This document shows, in pieces, positions 1 through 7,542 of a DNA stretch of 64,000 nucleotides. Under the pieces are notes generated by a model. It was not told the DNA's origin and did not search any database. It was given only the letters and a program-made list of their open reading frames with translations. Made by a program: the position numbers and the translations under genes. Numbering within the stretch: position 1 is the first letter of the stretch; the number at the start of each line of letters is the position of its first letter. Origin of the DNA: Curtobacterium caseinilyticum (lineage in GTDB: Bacteria > Actinomycetota > Actinomycetes > Actinomycetales > Microbacteriaceae); NCBI RefSeq assembly GCF_030363035.1, contig NZ_JAUCMN010000002.1:372001-436000 (forward strand). Direction: 5' to 3'.

Positions 1-88
1 GCGGAGCTTCACGGACCCGGACGGGCACCGCTGGGAGTACGTGTGGATGGACCAGGCTGCGATGACGGGCGACGACACCGAGGGGTGA
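1..88 (+). CDS. VOC (glyoxalase-fold) family protein, C-terminal fragment
   Basis: The window opens inside a gene; only the last 28 codons are present, in the frame starting at base 2 and ending with TGA at 86-88. The fragment reads FTDPDGHRWEYVWMD followed by a short acidic tail. A D-P-D-G-x-x-W/F-E strand at the C-terminus is typical of vicinal-oxygen-chelate proteins (glyoxalase/bleomycin-resistance fold), where the Glu is usually a metal ligand. Substrate and length cannot be judged from this piece. Family assignment rests on one motif. Confidence 0.6.
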   Translation, partial: RSFTDPDGHRWEYVWMDQAAMTGDDTEG

Positions 89-124
89 CCCTGCGTCGTC
101 GGTGCGTTCCGCCAGGATGGACCG

Positions 125-739
125 GTGAGCGACGACCCGACGACGATCCCCGACGGCCTGGTCACCGGCGACGACGGCCTCGCGCGCCCCGCCTGGGCCG
201 CGGCGGACCCGATGTTGCGCGAGTACTACGACACCGAGTGGGGCATGCCGGTCCACGGCGAGCGCGGCGTGTTCGAGCGGCTGTCGCTCGAAGCGTTCCA
301 GTCGGGGCTGTCCTGGCGCACGATCCTGGCGAAGCGCCCGGCGTTCCGTGCGGCCTTCGCCGGTTTCGACCCGGACGTGGTGGCAGCCTTCGGGGACGAC
401 GACGTCGAACGCCTGATGGCGGACGCCGGCATCGTCCGGAACCGGGCGAAGATCACCGCGACGATCACGAACGCGAACGCGACGATCGCCCTGCGCGCCG
501 ACGGCGGCCTCGCCGACCTCGTGTGGTCCTTCAAGCCGGACGTGACACCGGCGCCACGGACGATCGCCGAGGTCCCGACGACGAGCGAGGCGTCCGTCGC
601 ACTGTCGAAGGCGCTCCGGAAGCGCGGGTTCGCCTTCGTGGGACCCACGACGATGCACGCGCTCATGGAGGCGCTGGGCATCGTCGACACGCACCTCGTC
701 GGCAGCCACCGGCGCGGCACGTCCGGCGTCTGGGGCTGA
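125..739 (+). CDS. tag: DNA-3-methyladenine glycosylase I (TagI family)
   Basis: 204 aa. Base-excision repair enzyme that removes 3-methyladenine from alkylated DNA. The TagI core is clear: YYDTEWGMP (34-42), LEAFQSGLSW with the catalytic-position Glu56, AGIVRNRAKI (101-110), and DLVWSF. E. coli Tag binds a zinc through C4, H17, H175 and C179; by alignment these positions are P22, Y35, H190 and S194 here, so three of four ligands are missing. The GTG start has no Shine-Dalgarno but a CAGGAT hexamer at 113-118 lies 6 nt upstream, suggesting a leaderless mRNA. Family call is firm; the zinc loss is my alignment by eye. Confidence 0.92.
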   Translation: MSDDPTTIPDGLVTGDDGLARPAWAAADPMLREYYDTEWGMPVHGERGVFERLSLEAFQSGLSWRTILAKRPAFRAAFAGFDPDVVAAFGDDDVERLMADAGIVRNRAKITATITNANATIALRADGGLADLVWSFKPDVTPAPRTIAEVPTTSEASVALSKALRKRGFAFVGPTTMHALMEALGIVDTHLVGSHRRGTSGVWG

Positions 740-751
740 CTCGGTCCGGGC

Positions 752-1222
752 TCAGTCGAGCGGGAGCTGCATCTGCGTCGCCGTGACGCGGTAGCCGAGC
801 GAGGCGTACAGGTCCTGTGCGCCGGTGTTGTAGCCGAACACGTTCAGGCCGATGCTTGCCGCGCCGTGCTCGCGGGCGACCCGCTGCCCGGCCTCGAGCG
901 CCCGTCGTGCGTGGCCGCGACGGCGGTGGCCCTCGTCGACCTCGACGTCGAAGACCCACCACTCGGTGCTGCCCGACGAGAAGGGCCCGATCCAGAGGTA
1001 CCCCACGACGGTGTCCTCGTCGTCGACCAGGTCCCAGACGAAGTGGTCGGGCAGCGGCACCCCGTCCGGGAACCACTGGTCGAGCGACTTCTGCTTGTTC
1101 GCCTCGGCCTGCTCGCGGGTCTCACCGGCGCGCATGCGCGATCCGACGTACTCCGCCATCGTACGGTCCAGCCAGGCCGGGAGGCGCGTGGCCGGCATCG
1201 GGACGAGCCGCGTGTCGGTCAC
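752..1222 (-). CDS. GNAT family N-acetyltransferase
   Basis: 156 aa. Predicted acetyl-CoA-dependent N-acetyltransferase of unknown substrate. The acetyl-CoA-binding loop is RRRGHARRAL (100-109), preceded by the beta-strand WWVFDVEVD, and the usual C-terminal pattern N-x-x-A-x-x-LY-x-x-LGY is present (GYNTGAQDLYASLGYRV, 130-145). The ATG start overlaps the stop of the upstream gene on the same strand by 4 nt (ATGA), so the two are probably translationally coupled. It faces tag tail-to-tail with only 12 bp between stops. Confidence 0.88.
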   Translation of the reverse strand: MTDTRLVPMPATRLPAWLDRTMAEYVGSRMRAGETREQAEANKQKSLDQWFPDGVPLPDHFVWDLVDDEDTVVGYLWIGPFSSGSTEWWVFDVEVDEGHRRRGHARRALEAGQRVAREHGAASIGLNVFGYNTGAQDLYASLGYRVTATQMQLPLD

Positions 1223-1995
1223 CGGTTGCCCTTCGAGCCGCGCTTCGGCTTGCCGTTGCCGAGCCGCTGCGTGCCGGGTCGTCCGGACCCTCGGGGCTTG
1301 CGGGCGCCCTTGCCGCCCGCCTTGCCGCCGGAGGCCTGCTTCGCGGTGGCCTTGCCGCCACCGCCGGAGCGGGCGCCGCCGCCGCCGGAGCCGCCACGCG
1401 CGCCGCGCGAGCCGTCGTCGTCGGCGCTCGTCGTGCCTCCCGGTCGGTCCGCGGTGTTCCGCGAACTGTTGGCGGTGCGGCCACGCACGACGCCGATGAA
1501 CTCCTCGGTCGTGTCCGAGGCGTCGGCGTCACGCCAGACGAGCGCGATCCGGGTGCCGGCGGCGCCCTCGAGGGGCCGGGCGACCAGGTCCTTACGGCTC
1601 GCGGCGCGGAACAGCGACTGGGGGAGCACGACCACACCGACGTTCGCCTCGACCAGGTCGAGCGCACCGGAGACGTCCGCCGGGACGGGCCCGGCGTCGA
1701 CGACGTGGACCTCGTCGAGGTCGGCGTCCGTCACCGTGTCACGGTCGGCGAGGGGGGAGTCCTTCGGCATCGCCACGACGGCGGTCTCGGTCCAGAGCGG
1801 GATCGCGTTGAGGTGGGTGCCGACGGGCATCCGCGCGAAGGCCATGTCCGCTTCGCCGGTGAGTGCCTGGTCGACGTCGTCGGGACCGATCGGCAGCAGG
1901 CCGAGCTCGGCGTCCGGGAAGCGTTCCCGCCAGACCCGGACCCACTTCGCGGGGGAGACCCCCGGGACGAAGGCGATGGTGAGGGCCACGGTCAT
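1219..1995 (-). CDS. LysR-type substrate-binding domain protein lacking the DNA-binding domain, with basic tail
   Basis: 258 aa from ATG at 1995. The first ~190 residues resemble the effector-binding (periplasmic-binding-like) half of LysR regulators: LTIAFVPGVSPAKWVRVW at the N-terminus, DMAFARMPV, and VGVVVLPQSL near the end of the fold. There is no N-terminal winged helix. The last ~65 residues are low-complexity and strongly basic (Gly/Ser/Lys/Arg-rich, ending KPKRGSKGNR), which could contact nucleic acid. An upstream-extended reading frame exists but runs over the divergent gene; TACACT at 2003-2008, 7 nt before the ATG, supports a leaderless start at 1995. Stand-alone proteins of this type occur in Actinobacteria; function unknown. 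Confidence 0.8.
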   Translation of the reverse strand: MTVALTIAFVPGVSPAKWVRVWRERFPDAELGLLPIGPDDVDQALTGEADMAFARMPVGTHLNAIPLWTETAVVAMPKDSPLADRDTVTDADLDEVHVVDAGPVPADVSGALDLVEANVGVVVLPQSLFRAASRKDLVARPLEGAAGTRIALVWRDADASDTTEEFIGVVRGRTANSSRNTADRPGGTTSADDDGSRGARGGSGGGGARSGGGGKATAKQASGGKAGGKGARKPRGSGRPGTQRLGNGKPKRGSKGNR

Positions 1996-2028
1996 GCAAC
2001 CGAGTGTAGGGGCCGTACCCTTGTACCC

Positions 2029-2418
2029 ATGGCGCAGGAACAGACGATGAAGCCCGAGACGGCTGCGAAGAAGCTCGGCATCCTGCTGGCGGCGGCTCCG
2101 GAGTCGTTCCGCGCCGAGCCGGTCACGCGGACCGCGTTCGACGAGCTCCGCACCCAGCCGCCGACGTGGCTCGAGGAGATCCGTCGTGACGGACCGCACC
2201 CGCGTCCGGTGGTCGCGCAGAAGCTCGGCGTGTCGATCTCGGGCCTGGTCCGCGCCGGGGTCGAGGAGCCCCTGACCACGGCCGAGATCAAGGCCCTGCT
2301 GCAGGAGATGCCCGAGTGGCTCGTCCGCGAGCGTGCGACGCAGGCCGAGGTGCACGCCGAGAACGCCCGCGTGAAGCAGGAGCGGGCCGACAAGGCCGCC
2401 GCGCGCGCCCAGGACTGA
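2029..2418 (+). CDS. DUF5997 family protein
   Basis: 129 aa, small charged cytoplasmic protein of unknown function, matching an actinobacterial family: N-terminal TMKPETAAKKLGILL, central PPTWLEEIRRDGPHPRPVVAQKL, and a Lys/Arg/Glu-rich helical C-terminus. The middle (KLGVSISGLVRAGVEEPLT) has helix-turn-helix-like character but I would not call it DNA-binding. Start: ATG at 2029 with TACCCT at 2016-2021 and a 7-nt gap, no Shine-Dalgarno. It is divergent from the LysR-like gene, with 33 bp between the starts, so the two promoters overlap and may be co-controlled. Confidence 0.8.
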   Translation: MAQEQTMKPETAAKKLGILLAAAPESFRAEPVTRTAFDELRTQPPTWLEEIRRDGPHPRPVVAQKLGVSISGLVRAGVEEPLTTAEIKALLQEMPEWLVRERATQAEVHAENARVKQERADKAAARAQD

Positions 2419-2464
2419 CCGACCGGACCCACTCCGACCGGATCCCGCACCGACCCCTCCAGCC

Positions 2465-2980
2465 GTGACCGCCGTGCACCAGACCGTCGCCGACGCGATG
2501 CTCGTCGTGCCGCAGTTCGCGTCGGTCTGCTGCATCGTCGGTGACCGCTACCGTCCCCGGCCGGGCGTGATCGTGCCCGCGACGGTGATGCTCGTGGCGA
2601 TGGTGCTGCCCGTCGTGCAGGTCGGAGCGTCGTGGACGCTGCTGGCCGCGGCCGCGCTGCTGCTCCTCGCGCCGCTCCCGGTGATGCGCCGACGACGACC
2701 CGACGGGCGTCGGGCCGAACCGATGGACGTGCACCGCGCGCTGTCCGCGGTCGTCATGGCCGGCATGCTCCTGATGGGGCACGCATCCGGGTTGACCGAC
2801 GGGCACGCCGGACACGGCATCGCCCTGTCGGCGGTGCTCGGGGCCGGCGTGATCGGGTACTGCGCGTTCAGCGGCTGGCTGCTCCGCCACGAGTGGGCGC
2901 GCGAGGACCGCCGTGCCGTGCGCAGCGGCGAGGTGTTCGCGATGACCGTCGCCGTGGTCGGGATGACCCTGGCGATGTAG
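2465..2980 (+). CDS. Hypothetical membrane protein, His-rich loop
   Basis: 171 aa from GTG at 2465. I do not recognise a named family. About five hydrophobic segments: residues ~12-28, 36-52, 55-73, 92-105, 120-138 and 158-171. A loop MGHASGLTDGHAGHG clusters three histidines beside a membrane segment, a layout seen in some actinobacterial integral membrane proteins that bind metal; that is only a suggestion. It lies 46 bp downstream of the DUF5997 gene on the same strand and may share its transcript. High G+C codon use matches the neighbours, so it is very likely a real gene. Confidence 0.7.
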   Translation: MTAVHQTVADAMLVVPQFASVCCIVGDRYRPRPGVIVPATVMLVAMVLPVVQVGASWTLLAAAALLLLAPLPVMRRRRPDGRRAEPMDVHRALSAVVMAGMLLMGHASGLTDGHAGHGIALSAVLGAGVIGYCAFSGWLLRHEWAREDRRAVRSGEVFAMTVAVVGMTLAM

Positions 2981-3014
2981 CGCCGGCGGTGGCGTGCGGC
3001 GGTACCGTCGGAGC

Positions 3015-3542
3015 GTGTCCGATCGCCCAGCCCGCCGCCCCGACCCCGCCCCGCGTCTCGACGAGGTCGACGAACGCATCCTCTGGACGCTCGCCGGCGA
3101 CGCTCGCATGCCGAACAACCGCCTGGCCGCCGCGGTGGGCGTCGCCCCGTCGACGTGCCTGACCCGGGTCCGGGCGCTCGAGGACGCGGGGCTCATCCGC
3201 GGCTACCGCGCGGACGTCGACGTCGCGAAGCTCGGGTTCGCGATCGAGGCGATGGTGTCCGTGCGGGTCCACGCGGCGGCCCGTCACGAGCTCCGGGACT
3301 TCGCGAAGCGGCTGCTCCGCGTGCCGGTGGTGCAGGACGTGTCGTTCCTGGCCGGTGACAAGGACTTCCTCGTGCACATCGCGTGCACGTCGACCGAGCA
3401 GCTGCGGGACTTCGTGGCCGACGAGTTGAGCGGGGACCCTGCCGTCGCGACGACCCAGACGAACATCGTGTTCGAGCGCCTCGTCGCCGACCGCGCGCAC
3501 CAGGGGCGCTCGTTCGACGAGCTCCGGCGCTGGCGGGCCTGA
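3015..3542 (+). CDS. Lrp/AsnC family transcriptional regulator
   Basis: 175 aa. N-terminal helix-turn-helix: LDEVDERILWTLAGDARMPN then NRLAAAVGVAPSTCLTRVRAL (~36-56) and the linker EDAGLIRGYRADVD. C-terminal ligand-binding RAM domain with VSVRVHA and the segment VQDVSFLAGDKDFLVHIAC. Such proteins form octamers or dimers that sense amino acids or related ligands; the ligand here is unknown. GTG start at 3015 chosen over an in-frame ATG at 2994 because TACCGT (3003-3008) sits 6 nt upstream, a leaderless arrangement. Confidence 0.9.
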   Translation: MSDRPARRPDPAPRLDEVDERILWTLAGDARMPNNRLAAAVGVAPSTCLTRVRALEDAGLIRGYRADVDVAKLGFAIEAMVSVRVHAAARHELRDFAKRLLRVPVVQDVSFLAGDKDFLVHIACTSTEQLRDFVADELSGDPAVATTQTNIVFERLVADRAHQGRSFDELRRWRA

Positions 3543-3603
3543 CCGGCCGCTGACGCGACGAGCCGGTCCCGACGAGTCGGCACCGGCTCGGGAGCGGGAC
3601 GTC

Positions 3604-4035
3604 CTAGCGCGTCCGCGTCATCGGGACGTGCGGGATGGCGTCCTCGAGGAAGTCGTCGCCCGAACGGACGAAGCCGAACCGGCCGTACCACTGCTCGAGG
3701 TGCGCCTGCGCGTTGATCGCGATCGAGGGCGAGCGTGACTCGGCGATCGCGGCCTCCATCAGCTGCGCCCCGAGGCCCTGGGACCGGGCGTGGCGGGCGG
3801 TGGCGACCCGGCCGATGCGCTCAGTGCCGTCGTCCTCACGGAGCAGGCGCAACGTGGCGTCGACGGAGCCCTGTCCTGCCCAGAACTGCACGGTGCCGGG
3901 TTCGAGGTCGCGGCCGTCGATGTCCGGGTAGGCGCACTCCTGCTCGACGACGAACACGTCCTGCCGCAGCCGGAGGATCTCGTGCAGCGTCACGATGTCG
4001 AGGTTGCGCGTCGGGGCGGAGAAGATCGAGACCAC
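3604..4035 (-). CDS. ElaA-like GNAT family N-acetyltransferase
   Basis: 143 aa, GTG start at 4035. Matches the ElaA branch of GNAT proteins: LHEILRLRQDVFVVEQECAYPDIDGRD near the N-terminus is diagnostic, followed by ATLRLLRE, RVATARHARSQGLGAQLM (acetyl-CoA loop) and EQWYGRFGFVRSG. Substrate unknown in the family. It is convergent with the Lrp gene (61 bp between stops) and divergent from the secreted-protein gene at 4147. The upstream bases include GGAATTCTCAGGAAAGG on the coding strand, offering an AGGAAAGG ribosome-binding site. Confidence 0.9.
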   Translation of the reverse strand: MVSIFSAPTRNLDIVTLHEILRLRQDVFVVEQECAYPDIDGRDLEPGTVQFWAGQGSVDATLRLLREDDGTERIGRVATARHARSQGLGAQLMEAAIAESRSPSIAINAQAHLEQWYGRFGFVRSGDDFLEDAIPHVPMTRTR

Positions 4036-4146
4036 GTGCGGCCTTTCCTGAGAATTCCTGCCAGAACCGGTTCCGGTCCGGGGTCGATCGGCGTACAGTG
4101 CCGGTCAACCACTCTACGTGCGCAGCCGAGATCAGGAGGTGAGCGC

Positions 4147-5529
4147 ATGGACCAGCCGTTGCGCGACCCCTGGCGCGCGCTGCTCCGGTACGCCGTCGCC
4201 GGCGTCGGGGTCGCTGCTGCCCTCGTGCTGCTCACGCTCGTGCTCGGTGCCCGCCCGGCCTCCGCGGTCGAGGGTTCCTCGCAGCACCGCGGGCTGGTCG
4301 GTGGTCTGGTCCAGGACGTCGGGCAGACCGTCCAGGGCACCACGAGCACCGTCGGACGGACACTCGGTGCCGTGACGGCTCCCGCCGCGCCGCCGGCAGC
4401 GCCCGTCGCGCCGGCAGCGCCCGTCGCCCCGGCAGCGCCGGCACCCGCTCCGGCGCCGGTGCACGTCGCTCCCGCCCCGGCCCGTCCGGCGCCCGCGCCG
4501 GTCCGGCCCGCGCCTGCTCGCCCCGCGCCGGTCACCGCACCGGCGCCGCACACTGCGCCCGCCGCCCCGCAGCACGCCGCGCCCGCACCGCACGTGTCGG
4601 CCCCCGCGCCGGCAGCTGCCGCCGCCCCCGCGACGCACGCGACCACCCCGACGGCGAGCGGTGCCGCGCACGGGGCGACCACCGCCTCCCGGCCGGTCAC
4701 CGACACCGTCACCGGCGTCCTCCGCCCCGTCACCAGCGCCGTGCAGTCGCTCACCGACGCACGTCCCGTCACCACCGTCGTCGACACCGTCGACGGCGTC
4801 GTCGGTGCGCTGCCCGTCGCGGGTGACCTGCTCGGCGACGACACGATCGGCACGGTCACCGCACCGGTGACCGGACTGGTCGACGACGTCGTCGGCAGCG
4901 TCGGCGGCACGGTCGGCACCCTTCCCGGCGCGGTCGAGCAGGTGCTCCCGCCCGTCGAGGCGATCCTCCCCGTGACGGTCCCGCCGGTGCTGCCCGCCCC
5001 GCTGCCCCCGCTCCTGCCGGGAGGCGCGACCCCCGTCCCCGGGATCCTGCCGACCCCGGTGGGTGGCCCGGTCGCACCGCCCGTGGGGACCGCTCCGGTC
5101 ACGGGTGCGTCCGGCGCCGCTCCGGTCGCCGACCGGCCGTCGACCACGGTCGTCGCCGGCGTGACCGCTGGCCCCGTGGCCGCACGGGAGACCGCGGTCG
5201 CGTCCACGACCATCGGCCGCACCGTGACCGTGCCCGCCGCAGCGGGGACCACCGGGGCCGTCGTCGGCGCGGCGCCCGCAGCGGCGACGCTGGGCGGGGA
5301 CGCCCTGCTCGTGCCGGCGGACGGGAACGGCCGACCCGGCCTCCCGGTCGGCCCCGAAGCCACCGGCACCGCCGGCGGCACCTCCTCCGGTTCCGCGGGC
5401 GCAGCGCCCGTCGGCGTCGATGGTGCCTCCGTGGTCCGGTTCTCCCTCGCCGCGGGGTCTCGCGGCACCCTCGCCGACGTCGTGGTCCCCGCGTCCGTCG
5501 TCGGCGACCACGACGTCGCTCCTGACTGA
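4147..5529 (+). CDS. Secreted Ala/Pro-rich low-complexity protein
   Basis: 460 aa. Start ATG at 4147 with a near-perfect Shine-Dalgarno (AGGAGGTGAGCGC before ATG); a TACAGT hexamer at 4094-4099 could be the -10. Residues 12-40 form a signal peptide ending ARPASA, cleavage expected after residue 40. Residues ~75-168 are Ala/Pro (PAP-type) repeats that would span or decorate the peptidoglycan. Residues ~175-290 contain degenerate Val/Thr/Asp-rich repeats around VTGLVDD, TVDGVVGALPV and GTVGTLPGAV, then a Pro/Leu-rich stretch and a Thr/Ala/Val-rich tail. No C-terminal sorting signal or transmembrane anchor. It lies 87 bp upstream of the chaplin-like gene on the same strand. Function unknown; a cell-surface role is inferred. 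Confidence 0.75.
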   Translation: MDQPLRDPWRALLRYAVAGVGVAAALVLLTLVLGARPASAVEGSSQHRGLVGGLVQDVGQTVQGTTSTVGRTLGAVTAPAAPPAAPVAPAAPVAPAAPAPAPAPVHVAPAPARPAPAPVRPAPARPAPVTAPAPHTAPAAPQHAAPAPHVSAPAPAAAAAPATHATTPTASGAAHGATTASRPVTDTVTGVLRPVTSAVQSLTDARPVTTVVDTVDGVVGALPVAGDLLGDDTIGTVTAPVTGLVDDVVGSVGGTVGTLPGAVEQVLPPVEAILPVTVPPVLPAPLPPLLPGGATPVPGILPTPVGGPVAPPVGTAPVTGASGAAPVADRPSTTVVAGVTAGPVAARETAVASTTIGRTVTVPAAAGTTGAVVGAAPAAATLGGDALLVPADGNGRPGLPVGPEATGTAGGTSSGSAGAAPVGVDGASVVRFSLAAGSRGTLADVVVPASVVGDHDVAPD

Positions 5530-5616
5530 GGTCGGTGCGCCTGTCCTGCTCGGCAGGCACGCACCACCCGACCGCGATCGCGGTCGGAGACAGATCTCGA
5601 TCAGTGAGGAACGACC

Positions 5617-7371
5617 ATGAACAAGTACGTCTCGAGAGGGCTGTGGTTCACCCTCTTCGTCGGCGGCCTGACCCTCGGAGGGACCGCGGCCGCGAACGCC
5701 GCGACCACCTCCGGGGCCGACGGCCTCGTCTCCGGCACCCAGGTGGCTCCGGCCGTCAACGCGCCGGTGTCCGTCTCCGGGAACGCCCTCGGGGTGCTCG
5801 GTGACGCCGTCTCCGCGGGGTCCGCTCCGGCACCGGCCGCTTCGCCGGCTCCGGCACCTGCCCCTGCCCCTGCACCGGCGGCTGCTCCGGTGACCTCGGG
5901 CTCGGAGGGCGTCGCCTCCGGCACGCAGGTCGCACCGGTCGTGACCGCTCCGGTGCAGGCCGCCGGCAACGCGGTCGCGGTGGGCGGCGACGCCGTCTCG
6001 ACCGCCCCGGCTCCCGCTCCTGCACCGGTGCCCGCGCCCGCTCCGGCGACCGCTCCGGCGGCCGCTGCTCCGGTCACGTCCGGCTCGGACGGCATCGCCT
6101 CGGGCACGCAGGTGGTCGGCAACGTGACCGCCCCGGTGACGGCCACGGGCAACGCGGTCGCCGTCGTCGGCGACGCGGACGCCACCGCCCCGGCGGCCCC
6201 GGCGTCGAGCGCTCCGGCACCGGCGGCGTCGGCGCCGGCCGCTCCGACCACGTCCGGTTCGGACGGTGTGCTCTCGGGCACGCAGGTGTCCCCGGTCCTG
6301 AACGTGCCGGTGACCATCGGTGGGAACGGGATCGGCCTGCTCGGTGACGGTACGGCTGCGGGCTCGACGCCTGCTGCCGGCTCCGGCACCGGTTCGACGA
6401 CCCCGACGGCGGGTGGGACGACGTCCGGTTCGGACGGGATCGGTTCGGGCACGCAGGTGTCCCCGGTCCTCAACGTGCCGGTCACGGTCGGTGGGAACGG
6501 GATCGGCCTGCTCGGTGACGGCACGGCTGCGGGCTCGACGCCTGCTGCCGGCTCCGGCACCGGTTCGACGACCCCGACGGCCGGTGGGACGACCTCCGGT
6601 TCGGACGGGATCGGTTCGGGCACGCAGGTTGCCCCGGTCATCAGCCTCCCGATCTCGGTCGGTGGCAACGGCATCGGTGTCGTCGGTGACGGTACGGCCA
6701 CGGGCTCGACGCCTGCTGCCGGCTCCGGCTCCTCGGCCCCGACGACCGGTGGGACGACCTCCGGCTCCGGTGGGATCGGTTCGGGCACGCAGGTGACCCC
6801 GGTCATCAGCATCCCGATCTCGGTCGGCGGCAACGGCATCGGCATCGTCGGCGACGGCACCGGCACCACGCCCGGCACCGGCACGAACCCCGGCACCGAC
6901 CCGGGCACGAACCCCGGCACCGACCCGGGCGCGGACCCCGGCGCGGACCCGGGCACGAACCCCGGCACGGACCCGGGCGCGGACCCGGGCACGAACCCCG
7001 GCACGGACCCGGGCGCGGACCCGGGGACGAACCCCGGCACCGGCACGGACCCTGGCACCGACCCGGTCACCACGCCGGGCACCGGCACTCCCGGTGACAG
7101 CACCGGCGGGACCGACACGGTCCTGCCGGGGGTGACCACGGTGCCCGTGGCGACCACCGGCACCACCGCCGCCGGCGCGGTCGTGGCGACCGGCGCCTCC
7201 CGGCCGGCCGTGACGGACGTCGCTGCCGCCACCACGACGGGGACCGCCTCGGGGACGCAGCCCACGCTCGCGTACACCGGTGCGGGATCCCAGACGACGC
7301 CCGCGGGCATCGCGCTCCTGCTCCTGCTCCTGGGAGCCGGGGCACTGGTGCTCCGCAAGCGCATCGCCTGA
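5617..7371 (+). CDS. Chaplin-like, LAxTG-anchored cell-wall protein with seven repeats
   Basis: 584 aa. Signal peptide 1-28 (ends AAANA). Seven ~35-residue repeats at 32-66, 94-128, 155-189, 213-247, 270-304, 327-361 and 382-416, consensus SGSDGIGSGTQVxPVxxxP followed by VxVGGNGIGLLGDGTA. This resembles the Streptomyces chaplin domain (GVLSGNVVQVPVxxPVNVCGN...VIG) but has no cysteine. Spacers are Ala/Pro-rich early and Gly/Ser/Thr-rich later; repeats 4 to 6 recur at exactly 57 residues. Then comes a TDPG/TNPG linker (~420-485), LAYTG (551-555), a hydrophobic segment and KRIA, a class-E-type sortase signal. Strong Shine-Dalgarno-like GAGGAACGACC before the ATG. Long chaplins ChpA-C are also LAxTG-anchored, so a surface-hydrophobicity role is inferred. 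Confidence 0.85.
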   Translation: MNKYVSRGLWFTLFVGGLTLGGTAAANAATTSGADGLVSGTQVAPAVNAPVSVSGNALGVLGDAVSAGSAPAPAASPAPAPAPAPAPAAAPVTSGSEGVASGTQVAPVVTAPVQAAGNAVAVGGDAVSTAPAPAPAPVPAPAPATAPAAAAPVTSGSDGIASGTQVVGNVTAPVTATGNAVAVVGDADATAPAAPASSAPAPAASAPAAPTTSGSDGVLSGTQVSPVLNVPVTIGGNGIGLLGDGTAAGSTPAAGSGTGSTTPTAGGTTSGSDGIGSGTQVSPVLNVPVTVGGNGIGLLGDGTAAGSTPAAGSGTGSTTPTAGGTTSGSDGIGSGTQVAPVISLPISVGGNGIGVVGDGTATGSTPAAGSGSSAPTTGGTTSGSGGIGSGTQVTPVISIPISVGGNGIGIVGDGTGTTPGTGTNPGTDPGTNPGTDPGADPGADPGTNPGTDPGADPGTNPGTDPGADPGTNPGTGTDPGTDPVTTPGTGTPGDSTGGTDTVLPGVTTVPVATTGTTAAGAVVATGASRPAVTDVAAATTTGTASGTQPTLAYTGAGSQTTPAGIALLLLLLGAGALVLRKRIA

Positions 7372-7379
7372 TCCTCGGA

Positions 7380-7415
7380 GGTCTGAGGGGCACCGTCCGC
7401 GGTGCCCCTCAGACC
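7380..7415. terminator. Strong hairpin terminator after the chaplin-like gene
   Basis: Perfect 16-bp stem (7380-7395 with 7400-7415) around a TCCG loop, starting 9 bp after the stop codon at 7371. There is no T-tract, as is usual in this high-GC window. Confidence 0.8.
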
Positions 7416-7460
7416 CGTGCCCGGCGGTCGCGCTTGCCTGAGGGCGACCCGACCGCTTCC

Positions 7461-7505
7461 TGGGAGCGCTCGGTACCCAACCTGTGCGCAGTGGAAGCGC
7501 TTCCG
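7461..7505. promoter_or_regulatory. Two LacI-type operator-like sites in phase
   Basis: TGGGAGCGCTCGGT at 7461-7474 and TGGAAGCGCTTCCG at 7492-7505 share the AGCGCT core and TGG(G/A)-type flanks of LacI-family operators such as the CebR box TGGGAGCGCTCCCA. The second is a 12-bp perfect palindrome (7493-7504). The dyad centres are 31 bp apart, about three helical turns, so dimers would sit on the same face. They lie 39-70 bp upstream of the hydrolase start. A regulator for them is not identified; a LacI gene exists at 16.8 kb. Confidence 0.5.
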
Positions 7506-7542
7506 AGGCTGTGGAGCGGTGGTGCAGGGCCACGATGAAGCC

